From Burkholderiales bacterium (GTDB lineage: Bacteria; Pseudomonadota; Gammaproteobacteria; Burkholderiales; Usitatibacteraceae), in assembly GCA_026125445.1 (NCBI GenBank), contig JAHCLE010000007.1:1-43938 (forward strand): a stretch of DNA of 43,938 nt, read 5' to 3'. The notes beneath the pieces are model-generated. The model made no database searches. It saw only the letters and a list, made by a program, of their open reading frames with translations, and was not told where the DNA came from. Of this stretch, positions 8,367 through 16,810 are shown in pieces. A program made the translations under genes and the position numbers. The stretch's first letter is position 1. Each line of letters begins with the position of its first letter.

Positions 8367-9445
8367 ACTTCGCGGGCGGTGATCTGGTACTTGAAGTTGT
8401 CGGGGTCGAGGCTGTCGAGGCGCCCGTCCGCGGTCTCGCACTGCGGGTACATGAAGAACGGGACCGGGCCCTTCGCCGCGCCGGGGAGCGCCACGTCGTG
8501 AGCGAAGTTGTAGGCGAGCCAGTTCATCTCCCACGAGCCGAAGAGCCGCGCGCGCGCCTTCGTGACCTTCTCGTCGCCGAGGGGCAGGTTCCCGGGCGGC
8601 TCCTCGAGCACCACCTTGCGCACGTCGGCCGGATCGACGGGCACCCAGCCGTGGCCGGTGAGGAAGACCTCCGCCCGGCAGTGCTGGGCCTTGGTGATGT
8701 TCTCCGTCCCCGCCCCCAGGCTCTTGTAGCCGTGCGCCGACTTGGCCACGCGGATGCCGTAGACGTCCCGGGCCGGCAGTCCCGCCGCGCGCGCGAGGCC
8801 CACGTAGAGCGCGTTGAGGTCGGCGCACTTTCCGCTCAGGTTCTTCGTCTCGAGCATGTACTTGATGTCGCCCGTGCCGCAGCCGCGCGTCTTGGGATCG
8901 CGGAAGGTGTTGTCGCAGATCCAGTCGTAGATCGCGCGCGCCTTCTCGACGTCGCCCTTCGCGCCCTTCGTGATCTCCAGGGCCGTCGCCTTCACGATGC
9001 CGTCGGTGGGCAGCAGTTCCGTGGCCTTGAGGTAGCGGGCCAGTTCCGCCCGGTCCGCGGCGGCCTTGCCGGGCCTCGCGAGGTCCACCGCGACGTCGCG
9101 CGTGGCGAAACGGCTCACCAGGGTGATGACCGGCTTCGACCCCGCAGCCCACTCGGCCCAGACGACTCCCAGGCCCCACGTCGGGTCCGCCATCGCCTTG
9201 CCGTCCGCACCCTCGGCATTGAAGGTGCTTCCCAGCGACTTCTGGTACGGCGTGTCGACCGTGAGCGGGGTGGGCAGCCAGACGCGCGTGCGCCCGGCGG
9301 GAGCGAGCACCTCGACGCGGGTGGTCACCTCGAAGGTGCGCCAGGTCTCGGTGGGCGATTGCGCGAAGGCGCGCGTGACGGCGGAGGGAAGGACGAGGCC
9401 GGATGCGGCGAGGCCGGAGAGTTGGAGGAAGGCGCGACGCTGCAT
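8363..9445 (-). CDS. Transglutaminase-like domain protein with Tat-type signal
   Basis: A 360-residue protein starting MQRRAFLQLSGLAASG, a twin-arginine-like signal (RRAFLQ), so export in a folded state is likely. The C-terminal half has the transglutaminase-like (papain fold) pattern: Cys in GKCADLNALYVGLARAAG, then a His/Glu strand (HCRAEVFLTGHGWVPVD) and the Asp of VDPADV. This makes a Cys-His-Asp triad plausible, suggesting protease or amidase activity rather than true transglutamination. AAAGGA lies before the start. It is second in the operon after a 35-codon ORF (102 bases... the ORF stop is 15 bases upstream) and is coupled to the thioredoxin gene. Confidence 0.8.
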   Translation of the reverse strand: MQRRAFLQLSGLAASGLVLPSAVTRAFAQSPTETWRTFEVTTRVEVLAPAGRTRVWLPTPLTVDTPYQKSLGSTFNAEGADGKAMADPTWGLGVVWAEWAAGSKPVITLVSRFATRDVAVDLARPGKAAADRAELARYLKATELLPTDGIVKATALEITKGAKGDVEKARAIYDWICDNTFRDPKTRGCGTGDIKYMLETKNLSGKCADLNALYVGLARAAGLPARDVYGIRVAKSAHGYKSLGAGTENITKAQHCRAEVFLTGHGWVPVDPADVRKVVLEEPPGNLPLGDEKVTKARARLFGSWEMNWLAYNFAHDVALPGAAKGPVPFFMYPQCETADGRLDSLDPDNFKYQITAREV

Positions 9446-9460
9446 GGTGTAATTCCTTTC

Positions 9461-9568
9461 TCAGTCGGAGTGACGGGGCAGGCAGGACCGTCGGCAGCCG
9501 CTGCCCGCGCATTCGACGGGGGCGGACTGGAGGGAGCGCTTGGTCCGGGACGGGCTCGGAATGATCAT
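9461..9568 (-). CDS. 35-residue Cys-containing small protein or leader peptide
   Basis: An ATG at 9568 is preceded by AGGAG at ideal spacing (AGGAGCTTCC then ATG) and opens 35 codons ending TGA at 9461-9463. The peptide is basic, has no signal peptide or membrane segment, and carries C20, C25 and C29 in the C-terminal half (VECAGSGCRRSCLPRHSD). It ends 15 bases before the transglutaminase-like start and would be the first gene of the operon leading to egtD. I know no named family for it. It might be a small protein, a precursor peptide, or a Cys-sensing leader peptide that controls the operon. The strong ribosome-binding site is the best support. Confidence 0.55.
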   Translation of the reverse strand: MIIPSPSRTKRSLQSAPVECAGSGCRRSCLPRHSD

Positions 9569-9672
9569 GGAAGCTCCTGGCGGCCGGCGAGGAAGTCGCC
9601 GGGTCGGATAAAATAACGCGTTTTGCACCCCGAGGCGCGACCGAAAGACCCCGCGCCGAGCATGGAAATCCG
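9569..9672. promoter_or_regulatory. Divergent control region between the egtD operon and the large flavoprotein gene
   Basis: About 100 bases separate the leftward small ORF from the rightward flavoprotein gene. Within it, 9606-9624 (GGATAAAATAACGCGTTTTG) is AT-rich against a GC-rich background and could supply -10 elements in both directions (TAAAAT rightward; TATTTT leftward). Neither has a convincing -35. An inverted repeat, GGCCGGCGAGGAAGTCGCCGG, lies just to the left. Confidence 0.35.
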
Positions 9673-12600
9673 ATGACCGCCCCCACCGCCTCCCCCGCCG
9701 CGACGCTCTCGCTCGCCTTCGGCACCCGCTTCGAGGACCTCTACGACACCGACGGGCTCGCCCGCCTGGACGGCAGGTTCCTCGCCTACCTGGAAGCGGC
9801 CGACGCCGCGCTCAAGGCGCGCCTCGCGGCCGCCCGCGCCGCGCCGGAGTCGCTCGCCACCAAGGAGGAAGCCGAGCTGCTGCTCGCCGTCTCGCCCGTG
9901 CTCGACGACTTCGTGGCGGAGCTCTTCGGGATCGTCCCCGAGGTCGACCGGCTCGTGGCCGCGCACACCGAGACCGAACCGCTCTTCCGCGTGAAGCGCA
10001 AGTTCGTGCAGCGCCGCGCGATGCTCAAGATCAAGGCCGACGAGGCGGCGAAGCTCGACGGGCCGGCGCTCGAGGCCGAGCTCGCCGCGAAGCTGGGCGG
10101 GCGCTTCGAGGAACTCGCCTTCTCGCGCGCCGCGCTCGAGTGGCAGGCCGACGAGGCCGCGAACGCCGAGGCGCTTTCGCTCGCCGAGCGCTATTGCGCC
10201 TGGGCCGCGCACACGGCCGAGGGCCGCAGGCGCAACCGCGCCGGCGTGCTCTTCAAGCCGCCGCAGAAGGTCGAACCGCTGGCCCTCGTACCCGTCGACA
10301 CCGACAGCTCGGCCGGCTACGCGGTCCACACGCTGCACCACGTCCGCCGCCGCGAGGGCTTCGCCCTCACCGACCCGGGCACGAGCCTCGTGGGCGGCCT
10401 GGGCGAGGCCCACTACTGCATCATCTGCCACGAGCAGGGCAAGGACTCCTGCTCCAAGGGTCTGAAGGAGAAGGCCGACGAGAGCGGCAAGGCGGCGTTC
10501 AAGAAGAGCTTCTTCGGCGTGCCCCTCCCCGGCTGCCCGCTCGAGGAGCGCATCTCGGAATTCCACAAGCTCAAGACCGAGGGCGTGGCCATCGGCGCGC
10601 TCGCCATGATCACGGTCGACAACGCCATCGTCTGCTCGACCGGCCACCGCATCTGCAACGACTGCATGAAGTCGTGCATCTACCAGCGCCAGGATCCGGT
10701 CAACATCCCGCAGGCCGAGACGCGCACCCTCAAGGACGTGCTGGGCCTGCCGTGGGGCTTCGAGATCTACTCGCTGCTGACGCGCTGGAACCCGCTCAAC
10801 CTGCGGCGGCCGTACCCACGCCCGGCCACCGGCAAGCGCATCCTCATGGTCGGCATGGGACCGGCGGGCTTCACCACGGCGCACCACCTCATGAACGACG
10901 GGCACACGGTGGTGGGCATCGACGGCCTGAAGATCGAGCCGCTCTCCCCGTCGCTCTCGGGCGTGGATGCCGCCGGCAAGCGCGTGCCGTTCCAACCCGT
11001 CCGCGACCTCGAGTCGCTGCGCGAGCCGCTCGACGACCGCGTGATGGCGGGCTTCGGCGGCGTGGCCGAGTACGGGATCACGGTGCGCTGGGACAAGAAC
11101 TTCCTCAAGATGGCGCGCCTTCTCGTGGAGCGGCGCAGCCAGTTCGCCCTCTTCGGGGGTGTGCGCTTCGGCGGCACGATCACGGCCGAGCAGGCCTTCG
11201 CCATGGGCTTCGACCACATCGCGCTCGCCGCCGGCGCCGGCAAGCCCACCGTGCTCGAACTGCCCAACGGGCTGGCGCGCGGCGTGCGCACCGCCTCCGA
11301 TTTCCTGATGGCGCTGCAGCTCACGGGTGCGGCGCGCACCGACTCGATCGCCAACATGCAGCTGCGCCTGCCGATCGTCGTCGTCGGCGGCGGCCTCACC
11401 GCCATCGACACGGCCACGGAGTCGCTCGCCTACTACCCGGTGCAGGTCGAGAAGTTCCTCACGCGCTACGAGACGCTCGCCGCCGAGCTGGGCGAGGAGC
11501 GCGTGCGCGCCGCCTGGCGTGAGGAGGAGCGCGAGATCGCCGACGAGTTCCTCGCCCACGCGCGAGCCATCCGCGCCGAGCGCGCCAAGGCGAAGGCGGA
11601 GGGCCGCGAGCCGCGCCTGCTGGAGCTGCTGCAGTCCTGGGGCGGCTCCACGATCGCCTACCGCAAGCGCATGGTCGACAGCCCCAGCTACACGCTCAAC
11701 CACGAGGAGATCGAGAAGGCCCTGGAGGAAGGCATCCGCTTCGCCGAGGGACTCACCCCGGTGCGCGTGGAGGTCGACCGCTTCGGCCACGCCGCGGCAC
11801 TCGTGGTGCGCTCGAAGTCCGACGAGGGCGAGCGGGAGCACACGCTGCCTGCGCGAAGCATCCTGGTGGCCGCGGGCACGCAGCCCAACACCGTGCTCGC
11901 CCGGGAGGACGCCAGCCATTTCGTCGTCGATGGACGCTACTTCCGCGCGGTCGACGACGAGGGCAACCCCGTCACGCCCGAGCGCTCCTCGAAGCCCGCC
12001 ACGCCCCAGGTGCTGCTCTCGCGCGACGCCGAGGACCGCTACATGAGCTTCTTCGGCGACCTGCACCCCTCCTTCTCCGGCAACGTGGTGAAGGCCATGG
12101 GCTCGGCGAAGCTGGGCTACCCGGTGGTGAGCCGAGTGCTGGAGCGGCGCGCGCCGCGAACCTCCGCCGAGACGGGCGCGTTCCTCGACATGCTCAACTC
12201 GAAGCTGCGTGCTCGCGTGGAGCGCGTCGAGCGCCTCACGCCCACCATCGTGGAAGTGATCGTGCACGCGCCGCAGGCCGCGCAGCAGTTCCAGCCTGGC
12301 CAGTTCTTCCGGCTGCAGAACTTCGAGACGCTCGCCCCCAAGGTGGAAGGCACGCGTCTCGCCATGGAGGGTCTCGCCCTCACCGGCGCGTGGGTCGACC
12401 GCGAGAAGGGCCTCGTCTCCACGATCGTGCTGGAGATGGGAGGCTCGAGCGACCTGTGCGCGCAACTGAAACCGGGCGAGCCGGTGATCCTGATGGGGCC
12501 CACGGGATCGCCCACGGAGACTCCGGCCGGCGAGACGGTCGTCCTCGCGGGCGGCGGCCTCGGCAACGCGGTGCTCTTCTCCATCGGCGCGGCGCTGCGC

Positions 12601-13182
12601 GCGGCCGGGTCCAAGGTGCTCTATTTCGCCGGCTACAAGAAGGCGATCGACCGCTACAAGGTCGACCAGATCGAGGCCGCGGCCGACGAGGTGGTGTGGT
12701 GCTGCGACGAGGCGCCCGGGTTCACCGCGGGCCGCCCCCAGGACAAGGCCTTCCACGGAAACATCGTGGAGGCGATGCGCGCGCACGCCGAGGGAAGGCT
12801 CGGCAAGGCAACGATCGCGCTGAAGGATGCCGACCGGCTCGTCGTGATCGGCTCCGACGCGATGATGGCGGCGGTGGCGGCCGCGCGGCACGGCGTGCTG
12901 GCGCCGCACCTCAAGCCCGCGCACGTGGCCATCGGCTCCATCAACTCGCCGATGCAGTGCATGATGAAGGAGATCTGCGCGCAGTGCCTGCAGCCGCACC
13001 ACGACCCGGCCACGGGGAAGACCACCTACGTCTTCTCGTGCTTCAACCAGGACCAGGAGCTCGACCGCGTGGACTTCCCCGGCCTTCGCGAGCGCCTCGG
13101 GCAGAACTCGGTGCAGGAGAAGCTCACCGCACTGTGGATCGACCGCTGCCTGAAGCGGATGGGCGCGCGCCCGGCAGCCTGA
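9673..13182 (+). CDS. Large iron-sulfur flavoprotein: GltD-like oxidoreductase fused to a PyrK/FNR-like domain
   Basis: An 1169-residue multidomain enzyme. Residues about 1-240 are helical without recognised motifs. About 249-330 hold Cys clusters (CIICHEQGKDSC, CPLEER, CSTGHRICNDCMKSC) of the kind that binds Fe-S centres in GltD-like proteins. A FAD-binding fold begins at about 393 (MVGMGPAGF) and an NAD(P)-binding fold at about 568 (IVVVGGGLTAID). From about 836 the protein resembles the ferredoxin-reductase-like PyrK subunit, with GGGLGNAVLF and a final Cys set (CMMKEICAQC and a later FSCF) for a 2Fe-2S centre. The same two modules occur as separate subunits in NfnAB, so pyridine-nucleotide/ferredoxin electron transfer is likely; substrates are unknown. 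Confidence 0.83.
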   Translation: MTAPTASPAATLSLAFGTRFEDLYDTDGLARLDGRFLAYLEAADAALKARLAAARAAPESLATKEEAELLLAVSPVLDDFVAELFGIVPEVDRLVAAHTETEPLFRVKRKFVQRRAMLKIKADEAAKLDGPALEAELAAKLGGRFEELAFSRAALEWQADEAANAEALSLAERYCAWAAHTAEGRRRNRAGVLFKPPQKVEPLALVPVDTDSSAGYAVHTLHHVRRREGFALTDPGTSLVGGLGEAHYCIICHEQGKDSCSKGLKEKADESGKAAFKKSFFGVPLPGCPLEERISEFHKLKTEGVAIGALAMITVDNAIVCSTGHRICNDCMKSCIYQRQDPVNIPQAETRTLKDVLGLPWGFEIYSLLTRWNPLNLRRPYPRPATGKRILMVGMGPAGFTTAHHLMNDGHTVVGIDGLKIEPLSPSLSGVDAAGKRVPFQPVRDLESLREPLDDRVMAGFGGVAEYGITVRWDKNFLKMARLLVERRSQFALFGGVRFGGTITAEQAFAMGFDHIALAAGAGKPTVLELPNGLARGVRTASDFLMALQLTGAARTDSIANMQLRLPIVVVGGGLTAIDTATESLAYYPVQVEKFLTRYETLAAELGEERVRAAWREEEREIADEFLAHARAIRAERAKAKAEGREPRLLELLQSWGGSTIAYRKRMVDSPSYTLNHEEIEKALEEGIRFAEGLTPVRVEVDRFGHAAALVVRSKSDEGEREHTLPARSILVAAGTQPNTVLAREDASHFVVDGRYFRAVDDEGNPVTPERSSKPATPQVLLSRDAEDRYMSFFGDLHPSFSGNVVKAMGSAKLGYPVVSRVLERRAPRTSAETGAFLDMLNSKLRARVERVERLTPTIVEVIVHAPQAAQQFQPGQFFRLQNFETLAPKVEGTRLAMEGLALTGAWVDREKGLVSTIVLEMGGSSDLCAQLKPGEPVILMGPTGSPTETPAGETVVLAGGGLGNAVLFSIGAALRAAGSKVLYFAGYKKAIDRYKVDQIEAAADEVVWCCDEAPGFTAGRPQDKAFHGNIVEAMRAHAEGRLGKATIALKDADRLVVIGSDAMMAAVAAARHGVLAPHLKPAHVAIGSINSPMQCMMKEICAQCLQPHHDPATGKTTYVFSCFNQDQELDRVDFPGLRERLGQNSVQEKLTALWIDRCLKRMGARPAA

Positions 13183-13215
13183 CGCCGGGCTTGCGCAGGG
13201 CGGTCGCCCCCGGGT

Positions 13216-13560
13216 TCAGCGGGCGTCGAGCAGCTCGACGTCGAAGACGAGCGTCGCGTTGGGCGGAATGACGCCGCCCGCGCCGCGCGAGCCGTAGCCC
13301 ATCTCCGGCGGGATGACCAGGGTGCGCTTGCCGCCCACCTTCATGCCGGCCACGCCCTCGTCCCAGCCGCGGATCACCTGCCCAGCGCCGAGCCGGAAGT
13401 CGAAGGGCTGGCCGCGGTCGACGGAGCTGTCGAACTTCCTGCCGTGGCCGTCGGGTTGCGCCGGGTCGTGCAGCCACCCGGTGTAGTGGACCTTCACCAT
13501 GCCGGGGCGCGCCTCGGCGCCGGTGCCCACCACCACGTCGATCTTCTTCAGCTCTGCCAT
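13216..13560 (-). CDS. FKBP-type peptidyl-prolyl cis-trans isomerase
   Basis: A single-domain cytoplasmic FKBP of 114 residues. Family motifs are [41 protein letters not shown] and the C-terminal [22 protein letters not shown] with VFDVELL. There is no signal peptide. A strong AGGAG lies before the ATG. It is convergent with the flavoprotein gene, with 33 bases between the stops. It could form a short transcript with the cupin gene upstream, which ends 16 bases before its start. Confidence 0.94.
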   Translation of the reverse strand: MAELKKIDVVVGTGAEARPGMVKVHYTGWLHDPAQPDGHGRKFDSSVDRGQPFDFRLGAGQVIRGWDEGVAGMKVGGKRTLVIPPEMGYGSRGAGGVIPPNATLVFDVELLDAR

Positions 13561-13576
13561 GTTTTCTCCTGGGGTT

Positions 13577-13942
13577 TCAGTCGAGGGATTCGTAGCAATC
13601 GGGGGTGAAGCGCGGCGTGCAGATGCAATGGAAGACCAGGTCGCGATCGCCGATATTGCGGATGCTCTGCGAAACGCCCGCGGGGATCACGACGACATCG
13701 CCGGGACCCACGGTTTTCCCGGGCTCGTCGCCCAATCTCACCGCGCCCTGCCCTTCCACGATCAGGTAGCGCTCGACGACGCCGCGAAGCCTGTGCGGCC
13801 GGGTCGAGACGCCGGGAGCCACCCGCGCCCGCGCGATGGAAACGGCCGCATCCTCCGGGCGGTTCCAGGCCTCGAGGATGGCGCAGCGCTCCGGGGTGGG
13901 ATATTCGCTTCCGGGGTCGGGGCGGACGACGACCGCTTTCAT
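13577..13942 (-). CDS. Small cupin-domain protein
   Basis: A 121-residue single cupin. The barrel motif appears as [28 protein letters not shown] split over two strands (PHRL...ERYLIVEG), followed by [19 protein letters not shown] and the C-terminal [12 protein letters not shown]. The usual metal-binding set G(X)5HXH is reduced to one clear His, with Glu and later His residues as possible ligands. The reaction is unknown; such proteins are often isomerases, dioxygenases or binding proteins. It starts with ATG 30 bases from the 3' end of the tRNA gene. Confidence 0.8.
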   Translation of the reverse strand: MKAVVVRPDPGSEYPTPERCAILEAWNRPEDAAVSIARARVAPGVSTRPHRLRGVVERYLIVEGQGAVRLGDEPGKTVGPGDVVVIPAGVSQSIRNIGDRDLVFHCICTPRFTPDCYESLD

Positions 13943-13967
13943 GGCGACCTCGGGAAGTGGGGAAGAC

Positions 13968-14058
13968 TGGCGGAGAGGGCGGGATTCGAACCCGCGTTAG
14001 GCTGTTAACCTAAACACGCTTTCCAGGCGTGCGACTTAAACCGCTCATCCACCTCTCC
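13968..14058 (-). tRNA. tRNA-Ser (anticodon GGA)
   Basis: On the minus strand the acceptor arm GGAGAGG (from 14058) pairs with CCTCTCC, followed by discriminator G and an encoded CCA (ending at 13968). The anticodon stem CACGC/GCGTG encloses the loop CTGGAAA, anticodon GGA at 14022-14024, reading UCC/UCU serine codons. A long variable arm (about 20 bases, typical of serine tRNAs) and the T arm GGGTTCGAATCCC are present. Total 91 bases. Confidence 0.97.
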
Positions 14059-14112
14059 GTGGATCCTGCAAACGACTCCCGGCGGCGGACCGGCCCGCGC
14101 GGGAAGCCCGAA

Positions 14113-14118
14113 ATTATA
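14113..14118 (-). promoter_or_regulatory. Perfect -10 box upstream of tRNA-Ser
   Basis: TATAAT on the minus strand lies about 55 bases upstream of the mature tRNA 5' end and 30 bases after the lptF stop. The -35 region is weak. A perfect -10 in this GC-rich sequence suggests that the tRNA has its own promoter. Confidence 0.5.
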
Positions 14119-14147
14119 CCTTGCCGGCCCTTCCCGAGCGAGCCCGC

Positions 14148-15230
14148 CTAGCGTCCCGACCGGAACCAGCGCCGCGAGACCATCTGCCGCGACAGCAGGT
14201 AGGCCAGCAGCGCGATGACGGCGAGGTGCACCGGAAAGAGCCCCAGCCAGGTGGGCACCTTCTCCTGCGCGGTCCAGGCCTGGAAGATGGACAGCAGGTT
14301 GTTGTAGAGCGCGTAGGCCAGCACCGCGAGCACCAGGTTCCACGAGCGGCCAGTGCGCGGGTTCACGAAGGACAGCGGCACCGCGAGCATCGCCATGAGC
14401 AGAACCGAGAAGGGCAGCGCGACCCGCCAGTGCAGCTCCGCGATGTTGTGCGGCGTGGGCGCGTCCAGCAGTTGAAGCGTGCTCAGGGACTTGGCGGGAG
14501 GGGTCGCGTCCTTCTTCGCTTCCCGGGGCTCGATGCGCAGCATGTAGCGGTCGAAGTCCGCCATCCGGTAGTCCAGCGTTCCCGGCGTGCCTTCGTAGCG
14601 GCGTCCGTTCAGCAGCACGACGAAGCGATCGCCGTTGGGCGCGTTCTCGACGAACCCCTTCTGCGCCACCATCACGCCGAGGCGGTTGGCCTGGCTCGAC
14701 TGGACGAATACGTTGTTCACCACGTCGTCGCGCTCGGAGAGCTTGTCCACGAAGAGCACGCGGTCGGCCTGGCGCGACTCCACGAACACGCCCGGCGTCA
14801 CCGCGGAGAGCTCGTCGCGGCTTTCGAGCAGGCGCCGGTACTCCCGGCTCTGGGCCTCGGACCACGGCGCGATCCCCAGCGAGAGCACGCCGCAGATGAC
14901 GGCGATGGGCAGCGCGAAGCGAAGCACCGGCTTGACCCACGCCGCGATCGACAGCCCCGAGGTGAACCAGACGGTCATCTCGCTGTCCCGGAAGCTGCGC
15001 GTCAGCGTGAGCAGCACCGCCACGAAGGCCGCGATGGACAGGAGCACCGGCAGGTAGGTGAGGATGCCGAAGGCGATGAGGCCGATGACCGCCTCCGGCA
15101 GCACCTCGCCCCCGGCCGCCTTGCCCAGCAGCAGGATCAGCAGCCGCGTGAGGATCAGCGCGAGCAGGACCGCCACGACGGCCAGCGCCACGAGGCTGAA
15201 TTCCCGGATGAGGCTGCGTTCGAATATCAA
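14148..15230 (-). CDS. lptF: LPS export ABC transporter permease LptF
   Basis: Inner-membrane permease of the LptB2FG complex that extracts lipopolysaccharide. With a TTG start at 15230 (IFERSLIREFS, matching the family N-terminus) the product has 360 residues, close to the usual length. It shows three N-terminal membrane helices, a periplasmic beta-jellyroll domain (about 125-260) and three C-terminal helices. ALPFSVLLMAMLAVPLSFVN with PRTGRSWNL is typical of LptF. An ATG at 15305 would overlap the pepA promoter and is less likely. It is divergent from pepA, as in many proteobacteria, but the gene that normally follows, lptG, is absent: a tRNA comes next. Confidence 0.92.
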   Translation of the reverse strand: MIFERSLIREFSLVALAVVAVLLALILTRLLILLLGKAAGGEVLPEAVIGLIAFGILTYLPVLLSIAAFVAVLLTLTRSFRDSEMTVWFTSGLSIAAWVKPVLRFALPIAVICGVLSLGIAPWSEAQSREYRRLLESRDELSAVTPGVFVESRQADRVLFVDKLSERDDVVNNVFVQSSQANRLGVMVAQKGFVENAPNGDRFVVLLNGRRYEGTPGTLDYRMADFDRYMLRIEPREAKKDATPPAKSLSTLQLLDAPTPHNIAELHWRVALPFSVLLMAMLAVPLSFVNPRTGRSWNLVLAVLAYALYNNLLSIFQAWTAQEKVPTWLGLFPVHLAVIALLAYLLSRQMVSRRWFRSGR

Positions 15231-15252
15231 GGGACTGTGAGCCCGGTTCGCT

Positions 15253-15282
15253 TTGACTTGGGTCGCCCAAACAAAGGATAAT
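15253..15282 (+). promoter_or_regulatory. Sigma-70 type promoter of pepA
   Basis: TTGACT (15253-15258) and GATAAT (15277-15282) are separated by 18 bases. The predicted transcript starts about 30 bases before the pepA ATG at 15320, which has AGGA at 15310-15313. Best sigma-70 match found in the window. Confidence 0.7.
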
Positions 15283-15319
15283 CGCGGTCTGGCGCGAGCA
15301 CCCAAGTACAGGAAAACAA

Positions 15320-16810
15320 ATGGAATTTAGCATAAAGAGCGGCAGCCCCGAGAAGCAGCGCACCGGATGCGTCGTGGTCGGGGTCTTCGAGGGCCGCAAG
15401 CTCAGCGCTTCCGCCCAGGCGATCGACAAGGCGTCCAAGGGCTTCCTCACCGAGGTGCTGCGCCGCGGCGACCACGAGGGCAAGGCGGGGACCTCGCTCC
15501 TGCTGCACTGCCTCACCGGCCTTCCCTCCGACCGCGTCCTGCTGGTCGGCCTGGGCAAGGAGCGCGAGCTGGGCGAGTCCGGCTACCGCAAGGCGGTCGA
15601 CACGGCCATCAAGGCGCTGCGCACGACGGGGGCGACCGAGGCCACCTTCTTCCTCACCGAGGTGGCGCTGCGCAAGCGCGACGTCGCCTTCCGCATCGAG
15701 CAGGCCGTGCTCGGCATCATGGAGGGCCTCTACCGCTTCGACCGCATGAAGAGCAAGCCGCCGGAGGCGAAGCGCGCGCTGCGCAAGGTCGTGCTGAGCG
15801 TTCCCCGCCGCAGCGACATCGCGCCGGGCGAGGCCGCTGTTCGCCGCGCGCAGGCCATCGCCGAGGGCGTCCACCTCGCGCGCGACCTGGGCAACCTTCC
15901 CGCCAATGTCTGCACGCCCGCGTACCTGGCCGAGCAGGCGCACGAGATCGCCGGGAAGCACGGCCTGCATTGCGAGGTCCTGGAGCAGAAGTACCTGGAG
16001 AAGCTCGGCATGGGCGCCTTCCTCGCGGTCGCGCGAGGCAGCCGCCAGCCGCCCAAGCTCATCGTCCTCGAGCACCGCGGCGCGAAGAAGAAGGACGCGC
16101 CCCCCGTGGTCCTCGTCGGCAAGGGGGTCACCTTCGACACCGGCGGCATCTCGCTCAAGCCCGCCCCCGAGATGGACGAGATGAAGTTCGACATGTGCGG
16201 CGCGGCGAGCGTGCTGGGCACGATGAAGGCGGCCGCCCTCATGAAGCTCCCGCTCAACGTCGTGGGCATCGTCCCGGCCACCGAGAACATGCCGGGGGGC
16301 AACGCGGTCAAGCCCGGCGACATCGTCACCACGATGTCCGGCAAGACCGTGGAGATCCTCAACACCGACGCCGAGGGCCGCCTCATCCTGTGCGACGCGC
16401 TCACCTACGCCGAGCGCTACAAGCCCGCGGCCGTGGTCGACATCGCCACCCTCACGGGCGCGATGGTGATCGCGCTGGGCCACGTCGCCACGGGCCTCTT
16501 CGCCAACGCCGATTCCCTCGCGCGCGAGCTCGTGCACGCGGGCGAGGCCTCGTGGGACCGCGCCTGGCACCTGCCCCTCTGGGACGACTACCAGGAGGCG
16601 CTCAAGTCGAACTTCGCGGACATCCCCAACATCGGCTCGCGCGCCGGCGGGGCCGTCACCGCGGCCTGCTTCCTCGAGCGCTTCACCAAGGCCTATCCCT
16701 GGGCGCACCTCGACATCGCGGGCACGGCGTGGAAGTCCGGCCACGACAAGGGCGCCACCGGGCGTCCCGTGGCGCTCCTCGCGAACTTCCTGGCGAAGCG
16801 CGCGGCGTGA
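15320..16810 (+). CDS. pepA: Leucyl aminopeptidase (M17 family)
   Basis: Cytosolic dinuclear-metal aminopeptidase that removes N-terminal residues; in E. coli PepA also binds DNA. The 496-residue protein has the family length and the metal/active-site elements VGKGVTFDTGGISLKP, MKFDMCGAASVLG and the signature NTDAEGRLIL, followed by VVDIATLTGA and the C-terminal WAHLDIAGTAW. It begins the pepA-holC-(small protein)-valS run; its TGA overlaps the holC GTG. Confidence 0.97.
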   Translation: MEFSIKSGSPEKQRTGCVVVGVFEGRKLSASAQAIDKASKGFLTEVLRRGDHEGKAGTSLLLHCLTGLPSDRVLLVGLGKERELGESGYRKAVDTAIKALRTTGATEATFFLTEVALRKRDVAFRIEQAVLGIMEGLYRFDRMKSKPPEAKRALRKVVLSVPRRSDIAPGEAAVRRAQAIAEGVHLARDLGNLPANVCTPAYLAEQAHEIAGKHGLHCEVLEQKYLEKLGMGAFLAVARGSRQPPKLIVLEHRGAKKKDAPPVVLVGKGVTFDTGGISLKPAPEMDEMKFDMCGAASVLGTMKAAALMKLPLNVVGIVPATENMPGGNAVKPGDIVTTMSGKTVEILNTDAEGRLILCDALTYAERYKPAAVVDIATLTGAMVIALGHVATGLFANADSLARELVHAGEASWDRAWHLPLWDDYQEALKSNFADIPNIGSRAGGAVTAACFLERFTKAYPWAHLDIAGTAWKSGHDKGATGRPVALLANFLAKRAA

